A stretch of 57,275 nucleotides of DNA from IMG/VR virus record IMGVR_UViG_3300022542_000851, positions 1 through 57,275 of that record; one strand, given 5' to 3'. A program made the translations under genes and the position numbers. Positions 29,401-37,198 of the stretch are shown one piece after another. The number at the start of each line of letters is the position of its first letter. The stretch's first letter is position 1. The notes under the pieces are model-generated. The model saw nothing but the letters and a program-made list of their open reading frames with translations. It had not been told where the DNA came from and did no database searches. Source of the stretch: a virus.

Positions 29401-30094
29401 AGAAAGCGAGGATGTCCGCCTCGCTCAATCCCGCCAAGTTGCCGGCTGCCGCGATCCGCGTACTGAGCGACAGAATCTCCGCTTCCGTCGTCGCGAGATT
29501 GTTACCAAGGTCGACAATCGTCGAGCCGAGTCGCTCGAATTGGGGCCCGGCCTGATTGTCGATGATGTTTGCGAACCTGGCGAGCGCCGTCGCACCCTCT
29601 TCGCCCGCGAGGTTTGTAGTCTCTGCGAGGTCCGCCATCACCCGGGTGAACGACAGGATCTCGTCACCCTGAACCCCGAGCTGGCCGGCCACCTCAGCGA
29701 TCTTCGCCAGGCCGACAGCGCTGGTCGGGATCTCCTTTGACATGTCCCGGAGGCCTTGCGTAATCGCCTCGAAGTCGGCCGTCTCCGGGAGCGTCTTCTT
29801 GACACCCGCGAAGGCCGACTCTAGGTCGATAGCGGCGTTGGCTGCCCCGGTCAAGCCTTTGGCGATAGCACCCGCGACGAGCGCGGCGCCGAGCTTCTTA
29901 AGCTGCCCAGCGAGCAGCTGCGTGCCCTTCGACGCCTTGCCGGCGCCTTTCGTGAAACGGCCGAGAGAATCGCGGCCCGACTTTGACGCCTTGTCGACGT
30001 CGGTCATCGCCTTGCGGGCGCTCGTCCCGATCTTCTTGAACTTGGGGCTGGCCTCGTCCAGGACGCGGTAGGCCTGCTCGATGTCAACGGCCAC
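26411..30094 (-). CDS. Tail tape measure protein
   Basis: A 1227-aa protein from GTG 30094 (GAGG upstream). Residues about 60-390 contain the classic tape measure core (AIDLESAFAGVKKTLPETADFEAITQGLRDMSKEIPTS ... GLSEADILAFSGALSSVGVQAEAGGTAF). A hydrophobic, Gly-rich membrane-like zone (GGIISGLFGGGGGGALGSLLGG ... FGPLVSAVAPIALKGISVL) is at about 850-920, with Ala-rich helices after it. It sets tail length and is thought to be ejected into the envelope. Roughly 1.5 angstrom per residue, the usual rule, predicts a tail near 180 nm. Confidence 0.95.
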   Translation of the reverse strand: MAVDIEQAYRVLDEASPKFKKIGTSARKAMTDVDKASKSGRDSLGRFTKGAGKASKGTQLLAGQLKKLGAALVAGAIAKGLTGAANAAIDLESAFAGVKKTLPETADFEAITQGLRDMSKEIPTSAVGLAKIAEVAGQLGVQGDEILSFTRVMADLAETTNLAGEEGATALARFANIIDNQAGPQFERLGSTIVDLGNNLATTEAEILSLSTRIAAAGNLAGLSEADILAFSGALSSVGVQAEAGGTAFSTFLSQLKSAAISGGESLAGFAAVAGKSVGDFQRLFKEDAAGAVTTFIEGLSKIENQSAALDKLGFKGARVQRVFLSLAGAGDLTRTAIERGTAAFEANTALADEAATRYATLASRLAVLRNRFQDAVVSVGQGLTPAISGLLDVLDRQDVIEAFGDAWTEVKNALGLVADGANLALEAFRLIFRDPSLTFGDLLAVSIITASNAIQQASLAVQAFFVASAEIATAAIGQLVTSLVDGIDGALDSLANIAFIIPGMEDTAEDILQLRQDLAGLAQDTGIAGGAFNVFGDATAALDERLTAISERSRALSQATTDLTEVTGKSAKATRDYKAAADEAPPALDRLGTSSDTAAGGITRLGEAAQTSSGLIGGFLGVADDLASGFGQIQAELEDLASGPGSFRAMSEEMAQLQLKMAALAATGQELSPAYTDARDKLEELTRSFREATIDGEEMARILVESAAEVPPQLAEIGEATGEVGTSVSDLAVTWTDSFASMLTSGQGFVASIQGAFSSLTGGGGLGGIISGLFGGGGGGALGSLLGGTGIGQALQGLIGPLSAALGPFGPLVSAVAPIALKGISVLGKKIFGGIKKLFGGKDRKTKFKESLAGFGLDISKSLGAELDKIDEGLGRGLGARKLASALGLDQIRQEVALTTATFPSFVEVFTTGLQAAADRGQLTGEVMTGLQASLQLLTGAAGEMGLQGTAAFDQLIAAAGAAGLEVDGFAASGVASMMNFESAGTMAALETQAAHQAAATGSSSAWQESTASSSMAVSGQAQATVSAMQTATMAEVAGAQKSAEAWRAGSQESVAAIDTIAPAAESAVGAVEAASVGASGAMAAAANSAASAAASAASRVAGSIASVVGSASRLQGIHIGGIDGIDGLAHGGPFRGGQPILVGEEGPEVAVFPRAGEIIPLQSSGSPSVAVGGVTPAGAGGGGQPIIVESRLFLDSEVIDRRTQRTVSAGNTQGTIDPPREEDWP

Positions 30095-30103
30095 GGTGAG
30101 CCT

Positions 30104-31002
30104 CTATCCGATCACTCCGAGGGCTTCGCTCCACTGCTCGAGCGACTCCTCCGTGACGTCTCCCGTGTCCACGGGGACGTGCTCCTCTTGCTGGCGCCGA
30201 ACGATCCAGCTCACCAGCGACCTCAACTCGTTGCGTCGCCACCGCAGCGCCTCGTAGTCGCGCAGCACCATCTCGAGGCCGGCCAGGGGGATGTGACGCC
30301 GCACGGGGAAGCTCTGATACCTTTGCTTGCCGCGTGTCTCGACGACACGCATCTGCACCGGCACCGCAAAGGGAGCTACGACGTTGTACACGTCGATCGC
30401 AGCACGCGCGATGTCGTCGATCGCGGGCTCCTCCAGCGGCGCATCGTCGCCGCTGTAGGAGGCCCGGAATACCAGCCACGCGTGCGCTCCCTTCGTCCCC
30501 CTCAGTTCGCGGTATCTGAGGTAGGCGCCGAGGCTTTTTTTCGGAGGGCGGCCTCCGCTTCGTTGACTGCGGACACGTCCTGGAGGCGGAGCAGCGCCGC
30601 CCGGAACGGCTGCGACTTGCGGCACAGCAGGAGCCGGGACTCCTCGCTCACCCCGAGCTCGTCGTCGCCGATGACCTCGGCGAGCGCGTCGATCTTCTCG
30701 TCGCTGAACGTCGGGAAGAGGTCCCAGTCGGTGATGCACGAGCGGTCGATGCCGTGGACGCCGACGAGGCAGTTCTTTGCGAGAGCCTCCGCGAGCGCGA
30801 TGTCCTTCTCCTCGACCCCCTTGATCCGCTCGATTCGCTTGCTTCCGGTCACGGCTGCGAGCTTCGACGCGGGCAGCACCTTCCAATCGAGCTCAATGGG
30901 GCAGTCCGGTAGGCCCGGGTCGAGCATCACCCGCTTGGTCGGGAAGTAGTCGTCGTCACCGATGCCCGCCTTTGCTAAGGCGTCCGCGAGGTCAATCGCC
31001 AT
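30104..31002 (-). CDS. Tail assembly chaperone GT (made by -1 frameshift)
   Basis: Predicted 299-aa fusion: 156 codons of G from ATG 31002 to the slippery run at 30541-30535, then 143 residues in the -1 frame ending at 30104. After the shift the protein reads ...RKKSLGAYLRYRELRG..., a Lys/Arg-rich T domain with RASYSGDDAPLEEPAIDDIARAAIDVYN. In lambda-like phages the T part recruits tail tube subunits while G coats the tape measure; most ribosomes stop at the end of G. Confidence 0.85.
30502..31002 (-). CDS. Tail assembly chaperone G
   Basis: A 166-aa acidic protein from ATG 31002 (AACAGGAG 7 bases upstream), encoded between tube and tape measure genes. The text (DWKVLPASKLAAVTGSKRIERIKG ... 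DWDLFPTFSDEKIDALAEVIGDDEL) is alpha-helical, as for gpG-type chaperones. It ends at TAA 30502, shortly after the slippery site. Confidence 0.8.
   Translation of the reverse strand: MAIDLADALAKAGIGDDDYFPTKRVMLDPGLPDCPIELDWKVLPASKLAAVTGSKRIERIKGVEEKDIALAEALAKNCLVGVHGIDRSCITDWDLFPTFSDEKIDALAEVIGDDELGVSEESRLLLCRKSQPFRAALLRLQDVSAVNEAEAALRKKASAPTSDTAN
30535..30541 (-). other. Programmed -1 frameshift slippery site
   Basis: Seven A on the minus strand, read CGA AAA AAA GCC in the G frame: an A-AAA-AAA slippery heptamer followed by G. Backing up one base joins the G frame to the open T frame, which runs to 30104 without a start of its own. Confidence 0.85.
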
Positions 31003-31035
31003 TGTCACTCCTGTTATCAACTGTGATGCCTATCG

Positions 31036-32958
31036 CTAGGCTGTTACGTACATCATCTCGCCGTTCGGCGTTCCGTCTGCCGCCGTCTCTTCTGTCGAGG
31101 TGATGGCGAGCGTTAAGGTCAAGGCGTTGCGGTTGCCGTCGTGCGACGGGACCGCGTTCAAGATGCGCGCTGTATGCGCGTCGAGTCCGTCGATGAAGCC
31201 GATTCCCTCGCCGATGCTCTGCACATGGAAGCGCTCTTCCTGGTTAGTCTTCACGTGGTCGAGGAACAGCGCCGCGTCCTGCTTCTGTAGGAAGACGACC
31301 TCGATGGTCCAGACGCGCGCGATGTTCTCGGTGAGGCTGCCCGGATCGTCGCTGTCGCACAGCTCATTGGCCGGCTCGAACTCGTGCGAACCGGTAACGG
31401 TGCACGACAGGATGCACATGCCGAACGAGCCCCAGTTGAGGAGCGTCGTCTTTCCGTGGATCTCGTTGTTGGGGTTCTGCTCCGTGTGGAGCGGCGCGTG
31501 CGGCTCGATGTGGATCTCCTCCACCGCGTCACGCGTGAACGGGCCCGTGAACAGCGTCGAGTCGAGGCTCAGCGATGCCGCGGCGACGACCTCGATCTGA
31601 CCGGCGCTGCCTTCGACGGGCGCGATTGCGGTCAGGGTTCCTACGCTCGGCTCGCTGAAGACCGAACCCCAGTCCACGTCGACGTGGCCCTTGGTCGCGA
31701 AGCCGTAATCCTTGTGCAGCCGGAGCTGAGTATTGAGGTTCGCCAGGACCTCCGCGGACGTTGCCGCACTGGGGACTGAGGGCGCCGTAGGGCTCGTGGC
31801 ATCGAACGTCACGAACGGCTTCGACTTGCCGATCCTGAACTTCAGGTTAACGTTGGTCGACAGGTCGTACGGGCCGGCGAGCTCTTCGGGGTTACCCTCT
31901 GTCGATGCGAGTAGAGCCGTGGCCTGCACCGTACCGCCGCGCGACCCGAGGGTCACCGTCTGAGGGTCGCTTGTCGTGTCGCGCGCCACGACCTCGAGCG
32001 CCACCTCGGTGTTCGCTACGACGTCCGTGGCGACCGTGACCTCTTTCAGGTCGACGAAGCTCGAGACCTCCCACATACCCGCGTTGTACACGTCCAACGT
32101 GAGGTCGCCGGTCGCGACAACATCCGTGCCGCCGACGCCGCGGACCATCCCGCACCCGCCATGCCGGGCGCTCAGGAACATCAGCTCGAACGTGGCTTTG
32201 CGCTTATCGTCCTCGAACGGCAGCGTCAGGCTGTTGACCTTGCCGTCGAAGAGGTGGTATCCGATGCCGCCGATGATGCAGCGCGCCGAGATCCACTCGT
32301 CGGCGAACTGCGTCAGGTCGTACTGGCGCACGCCCTGGATACTGTCGGCCGAGCCGGTGACGATCGGCTCCTGCGTGAAACCCGGCTTCACGATGAGGCC
32401 GGTTGCTGTCACGGACGTGACCCGACGGAACTCGCCGCCGGCGGGCCCAGACTGCGCGACGTTCGCCGGGTCGCTGACGAACACGCAGGCATCGCCGACG
32501 AGGTAGGCGTGTCCGGCGCCGAAGTCGACGTGCGTAAAGTCCCTGTTGGACGTGATGACCGCATTGATCGCCGTGATGTTCTGGCTGTCGATCAACCGCA
32601 CGCCCCCGAAGAAGGCGCGGAACATCTTGTCGCCCTGCGGCGGGTCGTCGCCGGACCCGAGCGTCGCGCCGGTCGACAGTGTGCCGGCGGGCTGGATATT
32701 CATCTCGGCTTCTACCGTGATCGGCTCGTTGAGCCCGATGACCGGGAACGACATCGCCCGGGTGTCCCGGAACTCGACGTTATCGACGAGCGTCCGCACC
32801 ACCTCGACAGGGAACTCGGCGGTGAGGGCGATGGCGTCGGCCGCCACCACTTCGGTGAAGACGCCCTGGCTTGGCTGCCGGGTCACCCACAGGGTGGTGC
32901 GGCCGCCGGTCGGGATAGTCTGTGCGATCTGGTGAGAAAGGAAGTCGCGGAGGTTCAT
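31036..32958 (-). CDS. Major tail tube protein (large form)
   Basis: A 640-aa protein just upstream of G/GT, the standard tube position. Beta-rich, with many short Val/Thr/Ala strands and repeated AxAL/VTLGSRGG turns. Tube subunits are usually 150-350 aa; this one seems to have a tube core plus extra immunoglobulin-like or surface domains (for example VNLKFRIGKSKPFVTFDATSPTAPS). Alternative: a tube plus decoration fusion. High expression expected. Confidence 0.7.
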   Translation of the reverse strand: MNLRDFLSHQIAQTIPTGGRTTLWVTRQPSQGVFTEVVAADAIALTAEFPVEVVRTLVDNVEFRDTRAMSFPVIGLNEPITVEAEMNIQPAGTLSTGATLGSGDDPPQGDKMFRAFFGGVRLIDSQNITAINAVITSNRDFTHVDFGAGHAYLVGDACVFVSDPANVAQSGPAGGEFRRVTSVTATGLIVKPGFTQEPIVTGSADSIQGVRQYDLTQFADEWISARCIIGGIGYHLFDGKVNSLTLPFEDDKRKATFELMFLSARHGGCGMVRGVGGTDVVATGDLTLDVYNAGMWEVSSFVDLKEVTVATDVVANTEVALEVVARDTTSDPQTVTLGSRGGTVQATALLASTEGNPEELAGPYDLSTNVNLKFRIGKSKPFVTFDATSPTAPSVPSAATSAEVLANLNTQLRLHKDYGFATKGHVDVDWGSVFSEPSVGTLTAIAPVEGSAGQIEVVAAASLSLDSTLFTGPFTRDAVEEIHIEPHAPLHTEQNPNNEIHGKTTLLNWGSFGMCILSCTVTGSHEFEPANELCDSDDPGSLTENIARVWTIEVVFLQKQDAALFLDHVKTNQEERFHVQSIGEGIGFIDGLDAHTARILNAVPSHDGNRNALTLTLAITSTEETAADGTPNGEMMYVTA

Positions 32959-32968
32959 GAGTTACTCC

Positions 32969-33448
32969 TTACTGGAAAACCTCGATCGTGATCTCATGGC
33001 GAATGGCCGGGGTGGGTCCCCGACCGTCCTCCGCTTGAATGGCCGCGGCGCTCTGCCAGTCGGCAAACCATCCGCGGTCGTTGCGTTTCGATTGCGTCGG
33101 GTCCAACGACTCGACGACGTTCTGCAGCCGGCGCGCCGCACGCCACTGCGAGCGACCGAGCTGGGCTCGAGCGTCCTCGTACGTGTACTGGCGGACCGCC
33201 AGGGTGAAGGTCTGCCACCGGTTCGACTCGCCGCCGAGCTCCGCGTTGTCTTCTTCGGGAGCGACCACGCCGATGACCGCGAGCAGGTACTCGTCGCCGG
33301 CGGGCGTCGGCAGCTCGGTCGTGTTCGAGCTCGAGGTGGGGTCGCGGTCTTCGGGCACCCACTGGACGACAGCGCCGGGCTCGGCCGCCTGGATCGCGGC
33401 GATGAGCTCGTCGATGGCCTCCTCGAGCCGGTCGGGAATGGCTGCCAT
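32969..33448 (-). CDS. Tail terminator-like protein
   Basis: A 159-aa alpha/beta protein: IPDRLEEAIDELIAAIQAAEPGAVVQWVPEDRDP at the start, then a strand (EYLLAVIGVVAPE), a central strand (RWQTFTLAVRQYTYEDARAQ) and a helix (WRAARRLQNVVESLDPTQ), ending RHEITIEVFQ. This is the gpU-type tail terminator layout, encoded as expected just before the tube gene. Confidence 0.65.
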   Translation of the reverse strand: MAAIPDRLEEAIDELIAAIQAAEPGAVVQWVPEDRDPTSSSNTTELPTPAGDEYLLAVIGVVAPEEDNAELGGESNRWQTFTLAVRQYTYEDARAQLGRSQWRAARRLQNVVESLDPTQSKRNDRGWFADWQSAAAIQAEDGRGPTPAIRHEITIEVFQ

Positions 33449-33479
33449 GTCAGGCGAACCCCCGTGTTACGATCTGCGG

Positions 33480-33734
33480 ATGAGTGAAGCCACATTCGAC
33501 GTTGCTACTGGGCCGATCCTCGGATCCGGCGGCAAGGAGATCGAGCGCCGCGTCGTCGCCTTGCTCGAGCGCGATGACGTTGACACCAGCGCCGCGACCG
33601 CCGCGCAGATCCACGCCGCCTTGACCGAGGCTCACGGTGGTGACGAAGCGGCAGCACTGAGTACTCTCCGCGAGCAGGCCGGCGCCGAGATGCGATCGAT
33701 CGCTGACCGCGAACTCCGGAGCGAACCGCTGTAA
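33480..33734 (+). CDS. Moron gene: small acidic protein
   Basis: An 84-aa plus-strand protein between two minus-strand genes. Helical and acidic (GGKEIERRVVALLERDDVDTSAATAAQIHAALTEAHGGDEAAALSTLREQ). No Shine-Dalgarno sequence, but TACGAT (33468-33473) lies 6 bases before the ATG, so the message is probably leaderless. The minus-strand frames in the interval have improbable composition. Function unknown. Confidence 0.6.
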   Translation: MSEATFDVATGPILGSGGKEIERRVVALLERDDVDTSAATAAQIHAALTEAHGGDEAAALSTLREQAGAEMRSIADRELRSEPL

Positions 33735-33736
33735 CG

Positions 33737-34477
33737 TCATGCCGCCACCGCGGGCGCGAGCGTGGCGCTCAATTGGATTTCGGTCTCGAGCAGACCGCTG
33801 TCGTTGACCACGGGAGCCACCGCAGGCGCGCTGAGCTCCCACAGCAACCACCCGGCCGGGAGCAACGCCGCCAGCGCCGCGTGCGCCGCTGTGAGGCGCG
33901 CTAGCACCCGGCTCTGGCAGCCCTCCCACCACTCGGTGTCGCGGCCCTGGACGCGGATTGCCACGTCGACCAGCCGGCGGTGCATCGACGTTCCGCGCCT
34001 GAGCGGCGGCCCCACCCGGACGACGCACGCCGGGCCAGCACCGGTGCTGGTCAGGTAGCGCCCCGGGTCGATGCCCTGGCGGGGGATGCTGTAGATCAGC
34101 TGCTCATCGCCGGCGGCCGGGCGCACCCACTCGGCGAAGCCGCCGCCCATCGTGTCGCCGGGGCTCGAGGCGCTCCCGGGCGCGATCGATAGCGTTACGT
34201 CGTCGCCGGTCACGCCGACCACGCTCGCGACATGGAACGGGTTCCCGCCGACGAGGCCGAGGTTCACGACGTCGCGCCGGCTCCACTTCACGCCCTCACC
34301 GGCGCTCAGGGTGACTACCGCGCCGGAGATGGAATCGATCGGGCTTGAGAGCGTGTCCGTCGTCAGTCGGTCAGCGATGGCGATGCGGACCTCGCGGCCC
34401 GGGTCCTGCTGGTGGAGTCCGGTCGCACCGGGGCCTGGACCGAGAATGCCGCGTGGCCAGTAAGAGGAGGGATACAT
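33737..34477 (-). CDS. Head-tail/tail terminator-type structural protein
   Basis: A 246-aa protein. The N-terminal half is beta-rich (VVTLSAGEGVKWSRRDVVNLGLVGGNPFHV); the C-terminal half carries the alpha/beta pattern of small terminator-type proteins (MHRRLVDVAIRVQGRDTEWWEGCQSRVLARLTAAHAALAALL ... TEIQLSATLAP). It may close the neck or cap the tail; the 32969-33448 product is a second candidate. Confidence 0.55.
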   Translation of the reverse strand: MYPSSYWPRGILGPGPGATGLHQQDPGREVRIAIADRLTTDTLSSPIDSISGAVVTLSAGEGVKWSRRDVVNLGLVGGNPFHVASVVGVTGDDVTLSIAPGSASSPGDTMGGGFAEWVRPAAGDEQLIYSIPRQGIDPGRYLTSTGAGPACVVRVGPPLRRGTSMHRRLVDVAIRVQGRDTEWWEGCQSRVLARLTAAHAALAALLPAGWLLWELSAPAVAPVVNDSGLLETEIQLSATLAPAVAA

Positions 34478-34992
34478 CAGGTCACATCGGTGAGGACGGC
34501 AACCCGGTTGCCGTCCTCGTCCTTGTCAGAGATGATCCGGTCCTTCGTGTTGTTCAAGTCGCGGATCCTGATCTTTGTTGCTATCGGCTCGGCGCCCGAT
34601 AGGATGCCGGCTGCTCCTGAGTTCTGTAGGCGCTGGCTCTCCTGCAAGCTGTAGCCGGACTCGATGCCGTCGGGCTTCTCGAGCACGGCCGTCGGGATGT
34701 CGCCCGGGTCGTGGACCGTAACGCGCCACTGCAAGTTGACCTGTTTTGCGCCTACGTTCGTCAGTGTCACGGTCAGCATCTCGAGGGTGTCAGTGTGCGC
34801 CGCCGTGAGCGGCAGGCTATACCAGCCGTTCTCCAACTCCGTGACGGTCACCGCCATGGCGCCGAACGCCCCGCCCGCCTTCGAGATCCGCTTCGTGAAC
34901 GACCCATCCGTCAGGCTCGGCACCGCATCGCCGTTGACGTCGTGCACGAAGAACGGCCAAACGATCGCCGTTGACTGCTTCAGGTCGGTCAT
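34477..34992 (-). CDS. Structural protein with BppU-like N-terminus
   Basis: A 171-aa protein. The N-terminal strand-rich domain (VWPFFVHDVNGDAVPSLTDGSFTKRISKAGGAF ... VTELENGWYSLPLTAAHTD ... MLTVTLTNVGAKQVNLQWRVTV) matches the immunoglobulin-like BppU-type layout. The end, KIRIRDLNNTKDRIISDKDEDGNRVAVLTDVT, is a short strand pair often seen in virion surface proteins. Probably on head or neck surface. Confidence 0.6.
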   Translation of the reverse strand: MTDLKQSTAIVWPFFVHDVNGDAVPSLTDGSFTKRISKAGGAFGAMAVTVTELENGWYSLPLTAAHTDTLEMLTVTLTNVGAKQVNLQWRVTVHDPGDIPTAVLEKPDGIESGYSLQESQRLQNSGAAGILSGAEPIATKIRIRDLNNTKDRIISDKDEDGNRVAVLTDVT

Positions 34993-35846
34993 CAGTTCAC
35001 CCGGCTACCGACGCGGGAGAAGACACCGCGGTCAAGCGACTTGTACTGAGCGATGAGCGGGACCGAGACCGAAGGGACGGCTGCCACGCGTACTACTTGA
35101 CGGGCATACAGATCATGGCGCGTTTGCGGAGCCCACAGCTGCCACATCTCGTCCGCGAGAAGCGCTCGCCCGTACACCCTCACCTCTCCGAGTTGCCCAC
35201 CGAGAGGATCGCGGCCGGAGGTTTGCGGCGACCGGCCTAGCTCCAACGACGCAAAGCGCTGGTTTGAGCCGAATCCCGCTGTCGTCGCTGCGGTGATGGT
35301 ACTCTCGACGCCATCTACATAGACCTTCAGTAAACCATCGCCAGCGTGGTCGTACACCATTCCCACATGATGCCAACTGCCATCGGTCGGAACTACCAGA
35401 TCTGTCGCGTTTACATTGGCGTTTGACGCGTCCTGGTTTACGAAGACTTCCAGAAAGTCACCGGCTGGCTCCAGCCGCAGCAACAACTGCGCATCACCTT
35501 GAGCCCCACCCCAGTTGCTGATTATTGTATGCTCGTTGGTTCCGGACCCGTCCCATGTCATCCATGCCGTAGCCGTCAAAGCCGTACGGCCCCGCCAGTC
35601 GATTGGACTGCAATCGACAAATTCCGTAGTGGTGTTACTGAAGAGGATGCCCCACCCGACTTCCGCTGCCGTGCCCCAATCGATGCCGCCGCTTAGAACA
35701 CCGTCGTTCCCTCCAGGATCGACGGTGTTCGGGAGGTCAGGACCGAGGCCCGCGTTCCCGAGATAGGGGGTCCAGAGGTTCTCGAGGGCGCGTAGCTGCC
35801 AGTGCTGCTCATCCAGGCGGTAGCCGCCAAGCGGTACCCTCGTCAC
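34992..35846 (-). CDS. LamG/concanavalin-like virion surface protein
   Basis: A 284-aa protein with a jellyroll of the LamG/LamGL type at about residues 60-215: LTATAWMTWDGSGTNEHTIISNWG, LLLRLEPAGDFLEVFVNQDAS, SWHHVGMVYDHAGDGLLKVYVDGVE, LELGRSP, GQLGEVRVYGRALLADEMWQLW. Such domains bind glycans. The gene is in the neck/connector block, so it may decorate the head-tail junction and help the virion hold to cell surfaces or mucus. Confidence 0.75.
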   Translation of the reverse strand: MTRVPLGGYRLDEQHWQLRALENLWTPYLGNAGLGPDLPNTVDPGGNDGVLSGGIDWGTAAEVGWGILFSNTTTEFVDCSPIDWRGRTALTATAWMTWDGSGTNEHTIISNWGGAQGDAQLLLRLEPAGDFLEVFVNQDASNANVNATDLVVPTDGSWHHVGMVYDHAGDGLLKVYVDGVESTITAATTAGFGSNQRFASLELGRSPQTSGRDPLGGQLGEVRVYGRALLADEMWQLWAPQTRHDLYARQVVRVAAVPSVSVPLIAQYKSLDRGVFSRVGSRVN

Positions 35847-36290
35847 TTACTGGACCTCCGGCGTGTAGAGCGAGTACGTGATGACGTTCCCCGTCGCCGC
35901 CAGCGCCTGGCCGGTCTTGAAGATGAAGAGCAGCTTGAACTTGCTCGGCGGGGCCTCGATGATGAGCTCGCTGTTACGCTGAGCCACGGCCGTGGCGTTA
36001 AAAGCTACCGTCGCTACAAGATTGTCGGCCGAGGGGTCGAGCGAGTCCGACCCGTAGGCGAAGTTTGTACCGTCGACGGTCGGGAGCAGGTACACGGCGA
36101 CATGAGCCCCCGCGTCCCGCGCGCCGGCCTGCGTGTCTAGGAAGATGTCGACCGCGACGCGGGTATCCAGGGTGACCGAGTTATCGATCTCGCCGCCGAG
36201 CTTATTAGAGCCGTCGCTGAGGGCATTCAACTCCGTCGAAAGATACGCAGCCGCGGTGAGGGCATCGTCCCAGGTGATGCGGTTCGCCAT
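35847..36290 (-). CDS. Virion surface/decoration protein
   Basis: A 147-aa protein; ATG overlaps the upstream stop (TAATG). Reads ALTAAAYLSTELNALSDGSNKLGGEIDNS ... DIFLDTQAGARDAGAHVAVYLLP ... FKLLFIFKTGQALAATGNVITYSLY. Beta-sandwich expected; the 'YLsTELNaLsdG' opening is recurrent in phage structural proteins near LamG domains. Role: decoration, exact site unknown. Confidence 0.6.
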   Translation of the reverse strand: MANRITWDDALTAAAYLSTELNALSDGSNKLGGEIDNSVTLDTRVAVDIFLDTQAGARDAGAHVAVYLLPTVDGTNFAYGSDSLDPSADNLVATVAFNATAVAQRNSELIIEAPPSKFKLLFIFKTGQALAATGNVITYSLYTPEVQ

Positions 36291-36835
36291 TACAGCGCCC
36301 TCGCCTTCTCGATGTCGCCGGCGCGGACGCGCCCCACCCCGAGTTCCGTGCCGCGGCTCTGCTGGTTCTGGAGGAACGCGAGAATCGCCGTCTTGTCGCC
36401 GGGGCCAAGAACCTCGCCCTCTCCGGTCGAGAGATCGTCGAGCACAGCGTTGAAGCGGCCGTCGCCGGGAGTGACCGTGAGCAGCGCCACGGGATCGAGA
36501 TACTCGAGTAGAGTGAGCGCCGAGGCGATGTGCTTCTGCGAGACAACGATCAGAGCGTCGCCCGCTCCAAGGGGAAGCGTGGGAAGAGTCCAGAGCAATT
36601 CCGTTCCGTTCCACACAAACGCCGGATGATTACGGGCGAGGATGCCCGTACGCCCAAAGATGGTGCCGGTACGGAACTTCTCCAGTCGGCAGTACTCGGC
36701 GATCGCGGTCGGATTCGACGCCGGCCGATACAGCGTGTTCCAGTCGGCGGCGGCTTCCTCTGGCGTCATCTGGTCGTAGCCGCGGCCGAGCGGATCGGTC
36801 GTGTCTTCGTCGGCGATGATCTGGATTCGTCCCAT
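36290..36835 (-). CDS. Conserved phage structural protein
   Basis: A 181-aa protein with MTPEEAAADWNTLYRPASNPTAIAEYCRLEKFRTGTIFGRTGILARNHPAFVWNGTELLWTLPT, a pattern that recurs in head-tail blocks of siphophages. Function unknown; probably a virion or assembly component. Confidence 0.55.
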   Translation of the reverse strand: MGRIQIIADEDTTDPLGRGYDQMTPEEAAADWNTLYRPASNPTAIAEYCRLEKFRTGTIFGRTGILARNHPAFVWNGTELLWTLPTLPLGAGDALIVVSQKHIASALTLLEYLDPVALLTVTPGDGRFNAVLDDLSTGEGEVLGPGDKTAILAFLQNQQSRGTELGVGRVRAGDIEKARAL

Positions 36836-36857
36836 CAGACTCCTCCCCTTGCTCGCG

Positions 36858-37196
36858 TCATCGCTGCGCCGCCTCGAGCCGGCGCTCCGCTTCCGCCTTC
36901 ACGTCCCTGGGTAGCCTCCGGAGCGACGGCAGGTGATGCGGGTTCCGCGCCTGCACAGCCCGCGAGTACGGGGCGCCATAGAGGATGGCCGCTTCCCACC
37001 CGGCCGACGTCTTCTTCGCCTGCCGGAGCTCGATCTCCGAGCGGTAGAGCCCGGTGTCGACCGGCGCCGTCGCCTGGTCGTCGCTCACCTTGCGATCGCC
37101 GGCGGTGTTCATCCCGCCGATTACCCCCGCGCTATTGCGGCGCAGGAGGCCGGCGAGCCAGCGCGCGTGCTGGGATGGGGTGGTGATCTTCGCCAT
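36858..37196 (-). CDS. HK97 gp10-like head-tail connector
   Basis: A 112-aa basic protein: short helices (HARWLAGLLRRNSAGVIGGMNTAG), then VDTGLYRSEIELRQAKKTSAGWEAAILYGAPYSRAVQARN, where 'DTG.Y..S' and 'Y...V' are typical of gp10-like connector proteins that join head and tail. The final helix is basic (LRRLPRDVKAEAERRLEAAQR). Position fits. Confidence 0.7.
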   Translation of the reverse strand: MAKITTPSQHARWLAGLLRRNSAGVIGGMNTAGDRKVSDDQATAPVDTGLYRSEIELRQAKKTSAGWEAAILYGAPYSRAVQARNPHHLPSLRRLPRDVKAEAERRLEAAQR

Positions 37197-37198
37197 GG

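Noticed and set aside
33450-34028. 192-codon minus-strand frame across the moron gene
   Set aside because: Out of frame with the well-supported 33737-34477 gene it overlaps; improbable composition.
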